Assembly (NCBI RefSeq): GCF_019800665.1
Contig: NZ_JAHVKO010000001.1
Span: forward strand, 930,001 to 994,000
Reading direction: 5' to 3'
Source: Microbulbifer agarilyticus
GTDB taxonomy: Bacteria; Pseudomonadota; Gammaproteobacteria; Pseudomonadales; Cellvibrionaceae
DNA length: 64,000 bases
The stretch's first letter is position 1. The number at the start of each line of letters is the position of its first letter. Both the position numbers and the translations under genes were made by a program. Positions 47,536 through 55,930 of the stretch are shown here, in pieces. The notes under the pieces are model-generated. The model worked only from the letters and a program-made list of their open reading frames with translations. It made no database searches and was not told where the DNA came from.

Positions 47536-48732
47536 TCAGATAACTCGATCAGCCGCCAATCGCTCGACGTCTTCCGCTGAGTATCCAAGTCCATCAAGAA
47601 GGTCTTTGGTGTCTGCACCTAGCGCCGAGCAACCGATACCTGAGGGCCTGTTTCCGTCAAATTTTAACGGGCTTGCCAGCACTCTGAATTGACTATTATC
47701 AACATGTCCCACCGGCTGCAGCATCTGGGTTTGCGCCAACCAGGGGTTATCCATGGCCTCGGCAAAGGTATTTACCGGTGCAATGGGTAACTTGCCGGCA
47801 AAACGTTCTATCCAATAGGCGTTCGGCTGTCTGGCAAACTCGGCATCGAATATTTCGGATAGCACCTCACGATGCTGCCTGCGATCGGCCGGTGAGCTAA
47901 AGCGGGCGTCCGCCAGCAGATCCTTTCTGTCCAGGCCTTCGGCCAGAATCTGCCAAAACTTTTCCGTCATCGCCATGACGAAGACCCAACCATCGGCGCT
48001 GCGATAAATCTGGCAAGGTACCGTGGACGGGTGACCCGAGCGCGCGACACGCTCCGTTTCATGGCCTCGGTTCAAATACCAGGTAGCAGGGTATGTGAGT
48101 TGGGTCACCGCGACATCAAACAGGTTGACGTCCACATCGCGCCCCCTCCCGCCACGCAAGGTACCCACCAAGGCACCCAACACCGCCATCGCCAGCGTCA
48201 CGCCGCTCATAAAGTCGACCATCGACAGACCAAAGCGCGCAGGTGGCGTTCCCGGCTCACCGGTAAGGTCCATAAAACCGGCTTCCGCCTGCATCAGATA
48301 GTCGTAGCCCGGCCAGTTGGCGCGGTCATTATCTCGGCCATATGCCGATAAATGGCCACAAATTATTTCGGGTTTAATCGCGCCCAAGTGATCGTAATCC
48401 AACCCGAGCTTCGCGGGCTGATCCCCGCGGAGGTTGTTCATTACTACATCCGCACTGCGCACCAGACGCTCAAAGATTTCACGCCCCTGCGGGCTTTTCA
48501 GGTCCAGTGTCAGGCTCTTCTTACTGCGATTGAAGGTCTGAAAGAAGTCGCTGTCGTTGTCACCCAGAAAATACGGACCGGACTTGCGTGCAATATCGCC
48601 ACCGGTCGCGGGGTTTTCAATCTTGATGACTTCAGCCCCCATGTCCGCCAGCTGCATTGAGCCGAACGGACCGGCGCCGTACTGCTCAACAGCAATGACA
48701 CGGATACCAGCCAGGGGTTTTGTCGCTTCCAT
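47536..48732 (-). CDS. CaiB/BaiF family III CoA-transferase, copy 2
   Basis: 398 residues. LAGIRVIAVEQYGAGPFGSMQLADMGAEVIKIENP and the catalytic-region aspartate SMVDFMSGV are standard. Its start shares a base with the stop of the acyl-CoA dehydrogenase gene, so both are co-translated. In itaconate degradation a family III CoA-transferase works with a MaoC hydratase and CitE lyase, the same three families found in this operon, so a branched or unsaturated dicarboxylate is a good guess for the substrate. Confidence 0.86.
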   Translation of the reverse strand: MEATKPLAGIRVIAVEQYGAGPFGSMQLADMGAEVIKIENPATGGDIARKSGPYFLGDNDSDFFQTFNRSKKSLTLDLKSPQGREIFERLVRSADVVMNNLRGDQPAKLGLDYDHLGAIKPEIICGHLSAYGRDNDRANWPGYDYLMQAEAGFMDLTGEPGTPPARFGLSMVDFMSGVTLAMAVLGALVGTLRGGRGRDVDVNLFDVAVTQLTYPATWYLNRGHETERVARSGHPSTVPCQIYRSADGWVFVMAMTEKFWQILAEGLDRKDLLADARFSSPADRRQHREVLSEIFDAEFARQPNAYWIERFAGKLPIAPVNTFAEAMDNPWLAQTQMLQPVGHVDNSQFRVLASPLKFDGNRPSGIGCSALGADTKDLLDGLGYSAEDVERLAADRVI

Positions 48733-49901
48733 CAGATGCCCTCACGCGCCGCCAGTTGCTTGGCAATAATGATGCGCTGCATTTCGTTGGTACCCTCGCC
48801 CACACACATCAGCATGGCATCCCGGTAATAGCGCTCTATCTCGTACTCGGTAGAGAAGCCATAGCCGCCAAAAATCCGCATCGCTTCCTGAGAACAGAAA
48901 ACACCCGCTTCACTGGCAAAATACTTGGCCATACCAGCTTCCAGGTCGCAGCGTTGGCCGCTGTCATACATGCGCGCTGCCTGGTCTACCAGCAGCTTGG
49001 CCGCCTCAACCTTGGCCGCCATTTCGCCGAGCTTCAGCTGAATTGCCTGATGCTTAATGATTGGCTTGCCGAAGGTTTCGCGCTCCTGGGCATAGCGCAA
49101 TGCCAGCTTCAGCGCGCCCTGTGCAATACCTGCTCCGCGAGCGGCGACGTTTATGCGCCCGAGTTCAAGACCGCCCACGGCAATGTGGAATCCACGACCT
49201 TCCTCACCGCCCACCAGCTGATCGATGGATACACGAAAGTCTTCGAACACAACCTCGGCGGTATCAATCGCGCGATAACAGGTCTTCTTGATTTTATTGA
49301 TGGTGATGCCCGGCAGCAGATTACCTTCATCATCCTTGGTGCGGATGATCAGCATGGACATGCCCCGGTGACGCGGCTCGGCATCGGGATCGGTTTTTAC
49401 CAAGAGCGCAAGGCAGTTACCGTTGAGAGCATTGGTGATCCACATTTTGCTGCCGTTCACCACATACTCGTCACCCTCGCGGCGCGCCACACAGCGAATA
49501 GATTGCAAATCGGTTCCGGCATTCGGTTCAGTGAGTGCAATACCACCGCGCAGCGTACCCTCGGCCATCAGCGGCAAATACTGCTGTTTTTGCTCTTCAG
49601 TACCGAAACGCTCGATTGCAGCGGCCATGATGAGATGTGAATTAAAGATACCGCCAGGTGCCATCCACGCTGCGGAAATTTTCTGCACGATGCGGGCGTA
49701 GGTCGATGCCGACAAAGAAAGCCCGCCGAACTCTTCGCCAATGGTGGCACCGAACAGGCCGAGCTCCTTCATGGTCTCTACCAATTCGTGCGGATACTCA
49801 TCGGCCAGGTCTTTTTCCCGTGCAATGGGTGCGACATCATTGGCAACAAATTTATCAATGGTATCGAGGATCGCGGCCTCGTCTTCTGCACTCCAGCTCA
49901 T
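48732..49901 (-). CDS. Acyl-CoA dehydrogenase
   Basis: 389 residues, FAD-dependent. Motifs: GGIALTEPNAGTDLQSIRC (flavin/substrate region), WITNALNGN and the C-terminal IFGGYGFSTEYEIERYYRDA with the family catalytic-loop layout. Introduces an alpha-beta double bond into an acyl-CoA. Between MaoC and CoA-transferase genes, so it may desaturate an alkylsuccinyl-CoA that the MaoC protein then hydrates; general fatty-acid use is the alternative. Electron-transfer flavoprotein is not in this window. Confidence 0.88.
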   Translation of the reverse strand: MSWSAEDEAAILDTIDKFVANDVAPIAREKDLADEYPHELVETMKELGLFGATIGEEFGGLSLSASTYARIVQKISAAWMAPGGIFNSHLIMAAAIERFGTEEQKQQYLPLMAEGTLRGGIALTEPNAGTDLQSIRCVARREGDEYVVNGSKMWITNALNGNCLALLVKTDPDAEPRHRGMSMLIIRTKDDEGNLLPGITINKIKKTCYRAIDTAEVVFEDFRVSIDQLVGGEEGRGFHIAVGGLELGRINVAARGAGIAQGALKLALRYAQERETFGKPIIKHQAIQLKLGEMAAKVEAAKLLVDQAARMYDSGQRCDLEAGMAKYFASEAGVFCSQEAMRIFGGYGFSTEYEIERYYRDAMLMCVGEGTNEMQRIIIAKQLAAREGI

Positions 49902-49926
49902 CGCCGTCTCCTGAAACTATTCGCAC

Positions 49927-50445
49927 TCAGTAATTTACTTTGTCTTCCATTTCCGCGCCGCGCTTCCAAACCAGCACCTTGCGGACAAAAGAGCACACCT
50001 CGGTTCCGTCTTGATTGAAACCACGGGTTCGCACGGTAACAATGCCCTGGGTTGGGCGAGACTTGGATGCGCGCTTTTCCAACACTTCCGATTCAGCGTA
50101 AAGTGTGTCGCCAACAAACAGTGGCGCAGACATGCGGATATCGTCCCAACCGAGATTGGCAATGGCTTTTTGGCTGATGTCGGTCACGCTCATACCCACC
50201 ATCAGGGCCACGGTAAATGGGCTGCAGACGAGCGGCTTGCCAAATTCGGTACCTGCGGCGTATTCCTTATCGAAATGCGCAGGGTGGGTATTCATGGTCA
50301 GCAGCGTAAACCAAGTGTTATCGGTTTCGGTGATGGTGCGACCTGGGCGGTGTTCATAGGTATCACCCACGGTAAAGTCGTCAAAGAAACGTCCAAACGT
50401 TTCCCGGTACCGGTTTTCACCGACCTGTTTTACTTCTCCAGCCAT
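49927..50445 (-). CDS. MaoC-family enoyl-CoA hydratase (itaconyl/mesaconyl-CoA hydratase-like)
   Basis: 172 residues, single hotdog domain. FFDDFTVGDTYEHRPGRTITETDNTWFTLLTMNTHPAHFDKEYA matches the MaoC hydratase start, with N-x-H-P-x-H as the variant of the D-x-N-P-x-H active-site helix. The same form occurs, from memory, in itaconyl-CoA hydratases (Ich/RipB). It sits directly before a CitE-like lyase gene in gene order, again as in itaconate operons. Likely hydrates an unsaturated dicarboxyl-CoA. Confidence 0.78.
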   Translation of the reverse strand: MAGEVKQVGENRYRETFGRFFDDFTVGDTYEHRPGRTITETDNTWFTLLTMNTHPAHFDKEYAAGTEFGKPLVCSPFTVALMVGMSVTDISQKAIANLGWDDIRMSAPLFVGDTLYAESEVLEKRASKSRPTQGIVTVRTRGFNQDGTEVCSFVRKVLVWKRGAEMEDKVNY

Positions 50446-50465
50446 AGCTATTTTCCTACTGCGAT

Positions 50466-51299
50466 TCAGACTAATTCTTTATCGACGTCTGATCGGGCGA
50501 TCAAACGACGAGCACTATCAACGATGGGCTGATCAACCATGCGGCCATCGACAACGACCGCGCCACCATTCGCCTGTTCAAAGGCATCTAGCATTTTTCG
50601 AGCAGTTGCCAGCGCTTCCTCAGAAGGCGCAAAAGCCCGGTGAATGGGATCAACTTGTGCGGGATGGATTGCCGCTTTAGCGGAGAATCCTAATGCGGAA
50701 ACCCGGCGGGTTTCCTGCTCCAAACCCTCAGCATCCTGCACACTTAAATACGGAACATCGATGACTGGTAAACCGTGTAAGGCTGCAGTCACCACGATCT
50801 GCGAACGCGCCCACAGCAATGGTTCCCAGGAAAACTCGGCACCTATTTGCGCGGCGAAATCTGCGCCGCCAAACATAACCGCGTCCAAGTTGGGGGCCTG
50901 GCAAATCGCATCCAAGGACAACAGACCGGAGGCGCTTTCTATCAATGCGATCCAACGTACCTTGCCGGCAAGTACACTGTTGGCTTGGGGGATATCATTC
51001 TGTGATTCCGTCTTCGCCAGCATTAAGCGCGCAGGCAGTGTGCCCTGAGACAGGGCCACCAGATCGTCCCTGCCCGCTTCCGTGGCCACGGCATTAATAC
51101 GCACGCAAAGACGCGCCAAACGCGCCGCGTCACAGCTTGCCAGAAACGCACATACCGCCGCGCGCGCATCCGCCTTGTTTGCAACCGGTACGGCATCTTC
51201 AAGATCGATACACACGACATCCGCCGAACTGGCGAGAGCCTTTTCAAATCTCTCCGGGCGATTGCCCGGTACGAACAGCAGGCTGCGAATATCAAACAT
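50466..51299 (-). CDS. HpcH/HpaI (CitE-like) C-C lyase, citramalyl/malyl-CoA lyase type
   Basis: 277 residues. IRSLLFVPGNRPERFEKALASSADVVCIDLEDAVP is the CitE N-terminus; magnesium ligands are in LIESASGL (Glu) and FGGADFAAQIG (Asp), and CVRINA holds the arginine. Splits a beta-hydroxyacyl-CoA such as citramalyl- or alkylmalyl-CoA to pyruvate and an acyl-CoA. Overlaps by one base with the PuuE-like gene upstream. Together with MaoC and CoA-transferases it forms an itaconate-like module. Confidence 0.85.
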   Translation of the reverse strand: MFDIRSLLFVPGNRPERFEKALASSADVVCIDLEDAVPVANKADARAAVCAFLASCDAARLARLCVRINAVATEAGRDDLVALSQGTLPARLMLAKTESQNDIPQANSVLAGKVRWIALIESASGLLSLDAICQAPNLDAVMFGGADFAAQIGAEFSWEPLLWARSQIVVTAALHGLPVIDVPYLSVQDAEGLEQETRRVSALGFSAKAAIHPAQVDPIHRAFAPSEEALATARKMLDAFEQANGGAVVVDGRMVDQPIVDSARRLIARSDVDKELV

Positions 51300-52198
51300 T
51301 AGAAACGCTCCCAGCCGCGCAGCGGTTCGCGAATTTGATTGGCAGGCACCTGTGCGGCAAACGTATCGGCAATTTCCGCCCGGGTCGCAAACCAGACGCC
51401 ATCCTGGGCGCGGGCATACTTCAGGAATTCATCGAGTGCACCGATACGTCCGGGCCGCCCGATGATTCGCAAATGCAGCCCCAGCGACATCATGCGCGTT
51501 TGCTCTGCACCTTCCTGCAACAGGGTATCCAGCGTGCGGCAGGCATAGTCGAGCCAGGCATCCGGGGTAAGTGACGGAGCCGTCCAGAATTTCATGTCGT
51601 TGGAATCAATGGCATAGGGCAACACCAACATCGGGTCGTCAGTGCCTTGGACCGGCGCCCAAAAAGGCGCGTCGGCACTATAGTCGTCCATGTGGTAATC
51701 GAAGCCCTCTTCCTGCAGCAGGCGACGGGTGTTGTCCGTGTGCAGGTAACGGCTCAACCAACCGCGGGGGCGCTGTCCGGTAGTCTCGGAAATGGAGGTA
51801 ATGGCATCGCGGATAAAGGCTCTCTCCTCATCCTCGGCCATGGCAAACTGATGCTGCCAGCGATAACCATGGCTACAGACTTCGTGCGCGCCTTCGCGAA
51901 TAAATTGGGCAATCTGCGGCGCCCGCTCAAGGGCTACCGCCGCCGCACAAAAAGTTGCCGGTACCTGGTAGCGCTCCAGCAGTGCCTGGATGCGCGGCCA
52001 ACCCTCGCGAATACCGTACTCGTAATTACTTTCATTGGCGTGGGCACGAATGGGCTTACGCGGGGCAACCCCCAGCTCATCCACGGGCTCCGGGCCCCGG
52101 TCCCCATCGAGCAGCGTGCTCTCTGAGCCTTCCTCGACATTAACAACAATCGACAGTGCCAGCCGTGCATTGTCCGGCCACGCTACTTGCTTGCTCAT
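51299..52198 (-). CDS. PuuE/cyclic-imidase-like polysaccharide deacetylase family hydrolase, copy 1
   Basis: 299 residues. LSIVVNVEEGSESTLLDGD, then YEYGIREGWPRIQALLERY, EVCSHGYRWQHQF and MMSLGLHLRIIGRPGRIGALDEFL match allantoinase PuuE and cyclic imide hydrolase (imidase) step for step; both belong to the NodB-like deacetylase superfamily but open cyclic amides or imides rather than deacetylate sugars. No signal peptide, so cytosolic. It lies in one operon with CitE and CoA-transferase genes, which gives a route from a cyclic imide to a dicarboxylate and on to pyruvate. A purine or hydantoin substrate is the main alternative. Confidence 0.78.
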   Translation of the reverse strand: MSKQVAWPDNARLALSIVVNVEEGSESTLLDGDRGPEPVDELGVAPRKPIRAHANESNYEYGIREGWPRIQALLERYQVPATFCAAAVALERAPQIAQFIREGAHEVCSHGYRWQHQFAMAEDEERAFIRDAITSISETTGQRPRGWLSRYLHTDNTRRLLQEEGFDYHMDDYSADAPFWAPVQGTDDPMLVLPYAIDSNDMKFWTAPSLTPDAWLDYACRTLDTLLQEGAEQTRMMSLGLHLRIIGRPGRIGALDEFLKYARAQDGVWFATRAEIADTFAAQVPANQIREPLRGWERF

Positions 52199-52222
52199 AC
52201 CCGATAATCTCTCACAAGCGGA

Positions 52223-53074
52223 TCAGTGATATTCCTCACCGCCGGAGACATTCATCGCCTCTCCGGTGATGTAGGAAGCTTCGTCGGAACACAGGAAGGC
52301 ACAGGCTTTGGCGATATCTTCCTGCAACCCCGGACGCCCCAGTGGAATACGCGCACGCATATCTTCCATGTAGCGGTCGTGCCCTTTCCCGGTGACTTCG
52401 GAAAAGTGCGCGTTTTGCCAGGCACCGAGGCCGGTAGTTACATGGTTCGGGCAGATGGTATTTACCGTAATCCCCTCGGGACCCAGCTCCTGGGCTGCAG
52501 AACGCGTGAGCCCGACCATTCCGTGTTTTGATGCGGTATAGGCAGCGGCATGGGCAAAGCCGGATTTGGAAGCCTGGCTGCCGATGTTGATGATTCGCCC
52601 ACCGCGCCCCTGCCGCAACATGACTTCTGCGGCGTACTTGATGCCGAGAAACGTACCGCGCAGATTGACGCCCAGAACGGCATCCCACTTGTCTACAGCC
52701 ATTTCAACGATGGGTTCCATCAGGTAGCCAATGCCGGCGTTGTTGACCCAGATATCCAGACTGCCGAAATGCCCGAGGGCAAATTCCGCTGCGGACTGCA
52801 CTTCCTGGGGCTCCAGTACGTTGCAGGAAAAGGTGGCAACCTCACCGCCGGCATCGCGAATTTCACGGGCGATCTCTTCCATTTCCGCCGTGGTTCCAAC
52901 CGCGTTTTCCGGCAGGTTCTCGCCCTGCCCGCGGCCGATATCCGTCAGTACCACTTTGACGCCTTCCGCTGCCAGGCGCCGCGCCATCGCTTCCCCCAGC
53001 CCCTTCCGGCGGCCGGCTCCCGTAATCACGGCAACTTTGCCTTTCAGCTCCGGATACTTGCCCATTGCTTCCAT
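52223..53074 (-). CDS. Short-chain dehydrogenase/reductase (classical SDR)
   Basis: 283 residues. Cofactor loop TGAGRRKGLGEAM, VNNAGIGY, catalytic serine in NIGSQASKSG and YTASK give a complete active site. A 20-residue insert near residues 45-65 (GRGQGENLPENAV region) is longer than usual. NAD(P)-dependent oxidation or reduction of an alcohol or ketone. Second gene of the operon from 53411; substrate unknown. Confidence 0.85.
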   Translation of the reverse strand: MEAMGKYPELKGKVAVITGAGRRKGLGEAMARRLAAEGVKVVLTDIGRGQGENLPENAVGTTAEMEEIAREIRDAGGEVATFSCNVLEPQEVQSAAEFALGHFGSLDIWVNNAGIGYLMEPIVEMAVDKWDAVLGVNLRGTFLGIKYAAEVMLRQGRGGRIINIGSQASKSGFAHAAAYTASKHGMVGLTRSAAQELGPEGITVNTICPNHVTTGLGAWQNAHFSEVTGKGHDRYMEDMRARIPLGRPGLQEDIAKACAFLCSDEASYITGEAMNVSGGEEYH

Positions 53075-53099
53075 CTGCCACGCTCTCCGTTGTCTTTGA

Positions 53100-53411
53100 T
53101 CAAATAGATTCGGTCAAAATGAATTGCGGGTTGTCGGCAAACTGCTGGAACTCCGCCGCAACGCGCTGCATCGTCTCGCTGGATACATCCGCCCCCAACT
53201 TTTCCATGCTGTTTACTTCGAGCAGTTCGACGTATTGGTACGGAGCGGGCGCGTCGGCACCGAGCAGGCCGGTGGTACGCAGTACAGAGAATTGATTGAC
53301 CGATGCGAGATCGCGCACCGTGGGTAAATCGGTAGTGTTAGCCCACTGCTCGTAATCGGACGGGTTAACACCGGGTTTGAGGTTAAACAGCACAACGATC
53401 ATGGTAGCCAT
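53100..53411 (-). CDS. REDY/HapK-like dimeric alpha/beta-barrel protein
   Basis: 103 residues. MIVVLFNLKPGVNPSDYEQWANTTDLPTVRDLASVNQF and ending FADNPQFILTESI match REDY-like proteins; HapK is the member from the prodigiosin-type (tripyrrole) cluster of Hahella. The fold is an EthD/NIPSNAP ferredoxin-like dimer. Role unknown even in pigment clusters. First gene of a nine-gene same-strand run and 54 bp after operator B2. Link to pyrrole chemistry is suggestive only. Confidence 0.65.
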   Translation of the reverse strand: MATMIVVLFNLKPGVNPSDYEQWANTTDLPTVRDLASVNQFSVLRTTGLLGADAPAPYQYVELLEVNSMEKLGADVSSETMQRVAAEFQQFADNPQFILTESI

Positions 53412-53464
53412 GGCAGGCGCTCCGACGGTTAAGTGAATGTCACCAACATCCTATTCTTGAGATA

Positions 53465-53487
53465 TTGTTATGTCAATATAACATTTG
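53465..53487. promoter_or_regulatory. Operator B2 (catabolic operon)
   Basis: GTTATGTCAATATAACATTT with flanks matches B1 at 18 of 22 positions and is the best dyad of the set (GTTATGT-CA-ATATAAC). It lies 54 bp before the REDY-like gene and therefore before the whole operon down to 46381. The rest of the 244-bp gap to the GST gene shows no gene. Confidence 0.7.
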
Positions 53488-53655
53488 GTACGCCAGAGTC
53501 CCTGTAAAGCGTATTTCAAGCTTCCAAGAAAACGCCCTTTCGCACCGAGAAATCGAATCGCGAGGACCAAACTGAGAGCCCCAAACCGGGAGACCTAAAA
53601 AAGGGAATACGCCACCCACGGACAAACGCCGCCGCAGGTGCGACAAACAATACGA

Positions 53656-54342
53656 TCAGGCCTTGGCGGCTAGTCCTTCTGCGAACTTGCGGTAGGCCAC
53701 CGCCATTTCCTGCAAGGTCTCACTGATGGCATCTACGGCGTTGACCTTCTGCCACCAGGCGGAAAGCGCAGGAAACGCTGCGAGCGGTGCATCCACCCCC
53801 ACTACCGGGGACAGCTCCTCCAGGTAGCGTATGGTGGGCGCCAACGCCAAATCGCCCAGGTTCAGCGCGCGCTCACTGCCAAAGTCCGCCATCAAGCGCT
53901 CACCTTTCGCCAGCTCAGCGTGGAGACCTTTTGCCATTTCCTCTCGGTCGACATTGCCACCGGACATCACCGCCCGAAACAGCGGGAACAAGGCATTCAC
54001 CGCCAGATGCAGGTCTGCATAGCGCGCCAACATGCGCATTTGTGCACGTTCAACCGGCGATTCAGGGAGCAGCGCACTGCCACCGCTTACCGGTGTTTCC
54101 GCGAGAAATTCCATAATCGCCCAGCTCTCGGCAATCGTCTCCCCGCTTTCCAGCTCAAGAACCGGCAACTTGCCCAGCGGAAACCGCTCGTAAAAGGCCT
54201 CGGTGCGCAGCGGCACGGGCGGCGGCAACCCCTCAACAGGCAGGTTATCCAGCCGCGCCTGCATGCGCACACGCGTGGCGTAAGGAGAGTGCGGGAGGCT
54301 GAACAGCTTCATGGATGAGAGCTTCATGGGTGAGAGCTTCAT
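53656..54342 (-). CDS. Glutathione S-transferase-like protein
   Basis: 228 residues if started at the first of three in-frame ATGs (54342, 54327, 54312). Thioredoxin-like N-terminal domain with LFSLPHSPYATRVRMQARL, a cis-proline in GKLPVLELESGETIAESWAIMEFL, then a helical C-terminal domain. The usual catalytic Ser/Tyr/Cys near the start is SPYAT. GSTs of the zeta class isomerise maleyl groups, which would be useful for alkylmaleates, but this assignment is a guess. AAGGAA lies eight bases before the first ATG. Confidence 0.8.
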   Translation of the reverse strand: MKLSPMKLSSMKLFSLPHSPYATRVRMQARLDNLPVEGLPPPVPLRTEAFYERFPLGKLPVLELESGETIAESWAIMEFLAETPVSGGSALLPESPVERAQMRMLARYADLHLAVNALFPLFRAVMSGGNVDREEMAKGLHAELAKGERLMADFGSERALNLGDLALAPTIRYLEELSPVVGVDAPLAAFPALSAWWQKVNAVDAISETLQEMAVAYRKFAEGLAAKA

Positions 54343-54372
54343 GAGTGATTTCCTTGGGTGACTTCCTTGGGT
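54303..54372 (-). repeat. Duplicated ribosome site and start codons of the GST gene
   Basis: A 15-bp unit coding MKLSP/MKLSS is repeated so that three start codons lie 15 bp apart, and a 13-bp unit carrying ACCCAAGGAA is doubled just upstream (54350-54372). Looks like two slippage events in the translation-start region. Confidence 0.85.
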
Positions 54373-54387
54373 AGCGCCTTGCTGGGT

Positions 54388-55053
54388 TCAATAAATGAGG
54401 TGCAAGCCATAGGCAGCGTTTGCCAGCAGCCCCAGCCAAATCAGATAGACAAATGGTCGACAGGAGGCGATGGAACCACGAATGGTCTGGTTGACAGAAT
54501 CACTGCTATCACCGGCCATCAACTTGCCCCAGGCAGCGCCAAACGCCACCAGACGCATACGAATCAGCAAGCCACACAGCACCAGCAAGGCAAAAATACC
54601 CAGCTTGATCGCCAGCCAATCCGCCGCGAGGATGAAATTGGTTGCCAGTGCGTAGCCTGCGAGCCCCAACAGGCCCACGATCAGGACTACACGCAGGTAA
54701 AAGTCGAGACGGGTCAATACAGGAATAAAGGGTTTGCCGTGGGCGAAATGAAGGGTTGCGACCAGCGCAAACCACGCAAGACACAGCCCCCAGGCCAGCC
54801 ACAGCCAGAACGGAGCCACTGCCCACTGGCCGGACATATACGCCAACTGCAGCCCAAGAGGCAGGATCAGTGGCATACAGAAGCGCGGGCCCTGGTCACA
54901 CCCCATCATGATGGTAAGTGCCGTACTCCGCGCCTGCGGGGAAAGGTCCGACCGGGTGACGTAGCGACTTGCGTAAAAAGTGCCCAAATCACCACCAAGC
55001 CAATAAACAAAGCACAAGTTGTGCAGCAACTTTACAAACAGATAAGCACTCAT
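54388..55053 (-). CDS. Multi-pass membrane protein, possibly a HemJ/CopD-like heme protein
   Basis: 221 residues, about six membrane helices. The first helix LFVKLLHNLCFVYWLGGDLGTFYASRYV has the histidine spacing and shape of HemJ/CopD proteins, and further histidines occur in LVATLHFAHGK and GLHLIY. No homologue can be named with confidence. It precedes the GST gene by 45 bp on the same strand and is divergent from the isochorismatase-like gene. If it binds heme it might be a membrane oxidase partner; that is speculative. Confidence 0.45.
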   Translation of the reverse strand: MSAYLFVKLLHNLCFVYWLGGDLGTFYASRYVTRSDLSPQARSTALTIMMGCDQGPRFCMPLILPLGLQLAYMSGQWAVAPFWLWLAWGLCLAWFALVATLHFAHGKPFIPVLTRLDFYLRVVLIVGLLGLAGYALATNFILAADWLAIKLGIFALLVLCGLLIRMRLVAFGAAWGKLMAGDSSDSVNQTIRGSIASCRPFVYLIWLGLLANAAYGLHLIY

Positions 55054-55240
55054 AGGGATAGCTTCTTATTGGTTTTCCCTCACCATACCGCAAGAAAACC
55101 CCCGCGCATTGCTATAAGTCAAAACCCAGGGGCCGATGGATTGCTAACATCCTCCGATATGACGCCGTAAGCCGAACCATGAGCCCCGGCGTCCATCACA
55201 GGATGACAGTCACCTCCCAGCCACATTGCAGGTATTCGCT

Positions 55241-55912
55241 ATGGAAACCACAACGAAAACAGCCAAAGAAATCTACCTGGAAGTGAAAGCCAACCCCGCC
55301 CGCAAACGCTTTGGTTTCGGCCGCAAGGCCGCTCTCGTGAATGTGGACCCACAAAAGGCCTATACACGCACCGACCTGTTCAAAACCGCGTATGAGACCG
55401 ACCCCAACCAGATGCACTACACCAACGAACTGGCCAAAAGCTTTCGTGCCAAGGGCTGGCCGGTCATCTGGACCCATGTGGCCTATATGGAGTCCGGTGA
55501 AGATGCCGGCATCTGGGGCACGCGCACCGACACCCCGGACTCCCTGCAAAATATCAAATTCGACTCCACCCGCACCGAGTTCGACGACCGGCTGGAGATA
55601 GACCGCCAACGCGATGTCATCTACTGCAAAAAAATGCCCAGCGCCTTTTTTGAAACCCAGCTGCAATCCCTGCTGGTGTGGCATCAGGTCGACACCGTGA
55701 TCATTACCGGTGGCTCCACTTCCGGGTGCATCCGCGCAACCGCGGTAGACAGCCTTTCCCGCGGTTACCGCACCATCGTTCCGGAAGAGTGTGTAGCGGA
55801 CAAGCACGAGAGCTACCACTTCGCCAATCTCACCGACTTGTCGCTCAAGTATGCCGATGTGGTGGATGTGGCAGAGGTGTTCCAGTGGCTGGAAAACGGC
55901 AACAACGAATAA
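55241..55912 (+). CDS. Isochorismatase-family cysteine hydrolase (amidase type)
   Basis: 223 residues from ATG 55241 (AGGT upstream; a TTG at 55226 is in frame). Catalytic triad visible: Asp36 in VNVDPQ, Lys130 in CKKMPSAF and Cys163 in TGGSTSGCIRAT. The family includes N-carbamoylsarcosine amidase, ureidoacrylate amidase RutB and maleamate amidase NicF. Next to two PuuE-like genes it is a candidate to hydrolyse the half-amide that opens from a cyclic imide. 18 bp before the PuuE-like gene. Confidence 0.85.
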   Translation: METTTKTAKEIYLEVKANPARKRFGFGRKAALVNVDPQKAYTRTDLFKTAYETDPNQMHYTNELAKSFRAKGWPVIWTHVAYMESGEDAGIWGTRTDTPDSLQNIKFDSTRTEFDDRLEIDRQRDVIYCKKMPSAFFETQLQSLLVWHQVDTVIITGGSTSGCIRATAVDSLSRGYRTIVPEECVADKHESYHFANLTDLSLKYADVVDVAEVFQWLENGNNE

Positions 55913-55930
55913 GCAATATCGAGGCTGACC

